This document shows positions 6,270 through 8,821 of a DNA stretch of 8,821 nt, piece after piece. Positions within the stretch are counted from its first letter, which is position 1; every line of letters begins with the position of its first letter. Both the position numbers and the translations under genes were made by a program. The notes under the pieces were generated by a model. That model worked only from the letters and a program-made list of their open reading frames with translations, ran no database searches and had not been told where the DNA came from. Source of the stretch: Acetofilamentum sp. (GTDB taxonomy: Bacteria; Bacteroidota; Bacteroidia; Bacteroidales; JAADGE01); contig DYOJ01000035.1 in NCBI GenBank assembly GCA_020720705.1, positions 5,047 to 13,867 of the forward strand, read 5' to 3'.

Positions 6270-8735
6270 ATGGTTAAGAACATTCTTGCACTGAGCCTCA
6301 TCACTTTATTGCTTTATTTGAACGGCAACGCCCAAATTTTTGATTATGAAAATCCGAAAGAATACCGCATTGAAGGTATAAAAGTTACAGGTATTCGGTT
6401 TCTAAGCTCCGATGCTCTGATACAAATTTCGGAACTGAACGTAGGAGACACAATCACCGTTCCGGGAGACGACATCACAGAAGCTTTGAAGAAACTGTGG
6501 AAACAAAAAATGTTTTCGGATGTCAATATCTTGGTTGATAGAACAGACGGCGACAAAATTTGGCTTGATATTAACCTCGCAGAACGCCCGCGTTTATCGG
6601 TTGTAAATTTTTACGGACTAAGAAAATCCGAAGAAGAAGACATCATTGACCAAGTAAAACTCACGCGCGGTGCTCAGGTAACGGAAAACACCATCAGACA
6701 TTCCGAAAATATCATCAAGAATTATTTTGCCGACAAAGGATTTTCAAAAGTTGATGTTAAAACCTATCGAAAACAAGACACCACTTTTCAGAATGCCGTT
6801 TCGCTTAATATCTATGTCAATAAAGGTGTTAAAACAAGAATTGAAAATATTACGATTGACGGAAACACTCATTTCAGTGATAAAAAACTAAAATATTTCA
6901 AAATAAAAGAAACCAAAGAACGCCGTTGGTGGGGCATGTTCAAACCCTCAAAATACATCAAAAAAACATACAAAGACGACAAAGAACTTATCCTTGCCGC
7001 ATACAGAAAAGACGGATACAGAGATGCAGAAATTGAAGTGGATTCAGTTTATGATGCCGGCGGAGACCATGTAAATATCTACCTAAAAATAAATGAAGGG
7101 AAACAATATTTTTTTAGAAACATAACTTGGTCGGGCAACACAAAATACGAAACCGAAACCTTACAAAAACGACTGCTGATAAATAAAGGAGACGTATTTA
7201 ACAAAGAAAAATTAAGTGAGCGATTGAACCAAGACGAAGATGCTGTGGGCAATTTATACATGGACAACGGGTATTTGTTTTTCAATGTTACCCCCATTGA
7301 ATTGCGTATTGTGAACGATTCGGTTGATGTTGAACTTAGAATTTATGAAGGCGAAAAAGCAAGAATCAACCGTGTGATTATCAACGGAAATGATCGCACA
7401 AATGACCAAGTCATACGCCGTGAGCTATACACAGTGCCGGGTGAGCTGTTCAGCAAATCCGACCTGATTCGTTCCGTTCGCCAATTGGCACAGCTCGGAC
7501 ACTTCGACCCGGAACAAATAGTTCCGAACCCGATACCCAACCCTGCCGACGGAACTGTGGACATAGAATACAACCTCGTTGAACGCGGTAACGACCGCGT
7601 AGAATTATCCGGCGGTTTCGGGCAAGGTATGTTGATAGGCTCATTAGGGTTGTCATTCAATAATTTTTCGATTCAAAACTTGTTCGACAAACGCGCTTGG
7701 CAGCCCCTGCCCATGGGAGACGGTCAAAAGCTAAACCTCTCAGCTCGTACAAACGGCTCATATTATCAAAGTTACAGCATTTCTTTCTCGGAACCTTGGT
7801 TAGGCGGACATAAACCAAATTCATTCTCGGTATCATTGTATTACAATGTTTTAAGCAGATATAGCTATTACAATACTGCAACGACCACAAATGATAATGC
7901 CAAAATATTCGGAACGTCTCTCGGGTTCGGACAACGTTTAAAGTGGCCCGATAATTATTTTACATGGTACGGCGGTATCGGCTTTAAGCAGTACATTATC
8001 AACGGGTACGGCGATTTTCTTGTCAATGTTGATGTGGACAAAGGCTCTTTTAATGACTTTAATTTTACACTAAATTTCGGACGCAACTCTATTGACAATC
8101 CGCTGTATTCACGCAACGGCTCTTCGTTTACAATCGGGGTAGATTTTACACCTCCTTATTCATATTTCAACGGAAAAAATTACGACGGGCTTGCACTTGC
8201 AGATAAATACAAGTGGCTCGAGTATCACAAATGGACGTTCAAATATGCTTGGTTCAGTCAATTAGTAGGCGATTTGGTACTACATACCAAAGCAGATTTC
8301 GGGATGTTGAGTTTTTACAATCAAAAAGTAAGTTATCCTCCCATCGGGGGTTTTAGCCTCGGCGGAGACGGTATGTCCTATTACTCTTACGGTACGGATA
8401 TTGTAGGCATGCGCGGATACGAAAACGGCTCACTCACTCCGTCCAACGGCGGAAATATGTACACCAAATACACCGTTGAACTTCGACATCCGATTTTGCT
8501 TAATGAATCTGTAACCATCTATGGAATAGGATTTTTAGAAGCCGGAAATGCTTGGTCTTCGCTCAAAGAATTTAATCCTTACGGCATAAAACGAACAGCG
8601 GGTGCCGGAGCACGAGTGTTCCTGCCAATGCTCGGTTTACTTGGTTTCGACTGGGGATACGGTTTCGACCCCGCGGCAGGCGGAACTCAGCCCTCAGGTA
8701 ATCAGTTCCATTTCATTATGGGGCAACAATTTTAG
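6270..8735 (+). CDS. bamA: Outer membrane protein assembly factor BamA
   Basis: An 821-residue Omp85-family protein, the core of the BAM complex that folds and inserts beta-barrel proteins into the outer membrane. The signal peptide covers residues 1-21 with a likely cut at GNA-QIF. Five POTRA domains follow, approximately 32-106, 107-185, 186-277, 278-361 and 362-439, each ending in the typical beta strand before a turn (e.g. KINEG 273-277, RIYEG 357-361). POTRA3 carries an insertion (about 213-240, with RRWWGMFKPSKYIKK) like other Bacteroidota BamA proteins. The 16-strand barrel occupies about 443-821; the conserved loop-6 motif is MRGYENG (714-720), equivalent to (V/I)RG(F/Y), and the protein ends in Phe821 (IMGQQF), the normal beta-signal. 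The gene looks complete and is near the usual length. Upstream is a TPR gene rather than uppS, which often precedes bamA in this phylum, so it could be a paralogue; still, the five-POTRA architecture supports true BamA over TamA or another Omp85 protein. Confidence 0.95.
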   Translation: MVKNILALSLITLLLYLNGNAQIFDYENPKEYRIEGIKVTGIRFLSSDALIQISELNVGDTITVPGDDITEALKKLWKQKMFSDVNILVDRTDGDKIWLDINLAERPRLSVVNFYGLRKSEEEDIIDQVKLTRGAQVTENTIRHSENIIKNYFADKGFSKVDVKTYRKQDTTFQNAVSLNIYVNKGVKTRIENITIDGNTHFSDKKLKYFKIKETKERRWWGMFKPSKYIKKTYKDDKELILAAYRKDGYRDAEIEVDSVYDAGGDHVNIYLKINEGKQYFFRNITWSGNTKYETETLQKRLLINKGDVFNKEKLSERLNQDEDAVGNLYMDNGYLFFNVTPIELRIVNDSVDVELRIYEGEKARINRVIINGNDRTNDQVIRRELYTVPGELFSKSDLIRSVRQLAQLGHFDPEQIVPNPIPNPADGTVDIEYNLVERGNDRVELSGGFGQGMLIGSLGLSFNNFSIQNLFDKRAWQPLPMGDGQKLNLSARTNGSYYQSYSISFSEPWLGGHKPNSFSVSLYYNVLSRYSYYNTATTTNDNAKIFGTSLGFGQRLKWPDNYFTWYGGIGFKQYIINGYGDFLVNVDVDKGSFNDFNFTLNFGRNSIDNPLYSRNGSSFTIGVDFTPPYSYFNGKNYDGLALADKYKWLEYHKWTFKYAWFSQLVGDLVLHTKADFGMLSFYNQKVSYPPIGGFSLGGDGMSYYSYGTDIVGMRGYENGSLTPSNGGNMYTKYTVELRHPILLNESVTIYGIGFLEAGNAWSSLKEFNPYGIKRTAGAGARVFLPMLGLLGFDWGYGFDPAAGGTQPSGNQFHFIMGQQF

Positions 8736-8736
8736 A

Positions 8737-8821
8737 AGTCAATTTACAATTGTCATTAGTCAGTAATCAATAGTCAATAGTCAATAGTCATTAGTCATTA
8801 GTCATTAGTCAATAGTCAATA
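8737..8821. repeat. Heptanucleotide tandem array AGTCA(A/T)T after bamA
   Basis: Starting one base after the bamA stop, 12 consecutive 7-base slots run in a single phase from 8737 to 8820, and the array continues off the right edge. Slots are AGTCAAT, TTACAAT, TGTCATT, AGTCAGT, AATCAAT, AGTCAAT twice, AGTCATT three times, then AGTCAAT twice. The first part is degenerate and the last seven slots are exact copies of one of two variants differing only at the sixth base. The unit is not a multiple of three and its junctions create TAG stops in the forward direction, so it is not coding. Short tandem arrays of this kind are known between genes in several bacterial phyla; its total length here is unknown. 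Confidence 0.9.

Noticed and set aside
7343..7890. Several minus-strand open frames inside bamA
   Set aside because: They run antisense to well-conserved POTRA5 and barrel sequence; their residue composition is unlike a real protein and they have no supporting signals.

Overview
The window looks like chromosomal DNA from a member of the Bacteroidota. The evidence is overall AT-rich DNA, start codons preceded by A-rich stretches rather than Shine-Dalgarno sequences, several matches to the Bacteroidota -7 promoter element TAnnTTTG, and protein types common in that phylum (a BamA with an enlarged third POTRA domain, a YbhN/AglD-type membrane protein with a GIGTWH motif, and a PD-(D/E)XK Rpn-type nuclease). 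I cannot place it below phylum with confidence.

Layout. Positions 1-173 are apparently non-coding, apart from a possible fragment running off the left edge. Two genes then lie on the minus strand: an Rpn/PDDEXK_2-type nuclease (174-1091) and a flippase-like polytopic membrane protein of the lysylphosphatidylglycerol-synthase transmembrane family (1246-2274). A 106-bp divergent region (2275-2380), containing a perfect 7-bp inverted repeat, separates them from four plus-strand genes: an unrecognised exported protein (2381-3301), a nitroreductase-family flavoprotein (3303-3929, one base after the previous stop), a large TPR protein with an unrecognised N-terminal two-thirds (3967-6147), and the outer-membrane assembly factor BamA (6270-8735). 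The window ends in an in-phase array of 7-bp repeats starting directly after the bamA stop codon and running off the right edge.

How the genes may work together. The first three plus-strand genes are packed as an operon (gaps of 1 and 37 nt). bamA follows after 122 nt and probably has its own promoter. BamA is the central insertase for outer-membrane beta-barrels, and the flippase-like protein and the exported protein also belong to the envelope, so the middle and right part has an envelope theme. The nitroreductase does not obviously fit it. The nuclease gene is AT-richer than the plus-strand genes in the rows I counted and looks like an accessory gene; it carries a possible internal start that could make a separate C-terminal protein, as described for E. 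coli rpn genes. No rRNA, tRNA, CRISPR array, complete insertion sequence or convincing intrinsic terminator was seen. I did not find a clear, wholly new multi-gene system; the items most worth a second look are the nuclease's internal start, the inverted repeat in the divergent promoter region, the heptamer array, and bamA in an unusual neighbourhood.
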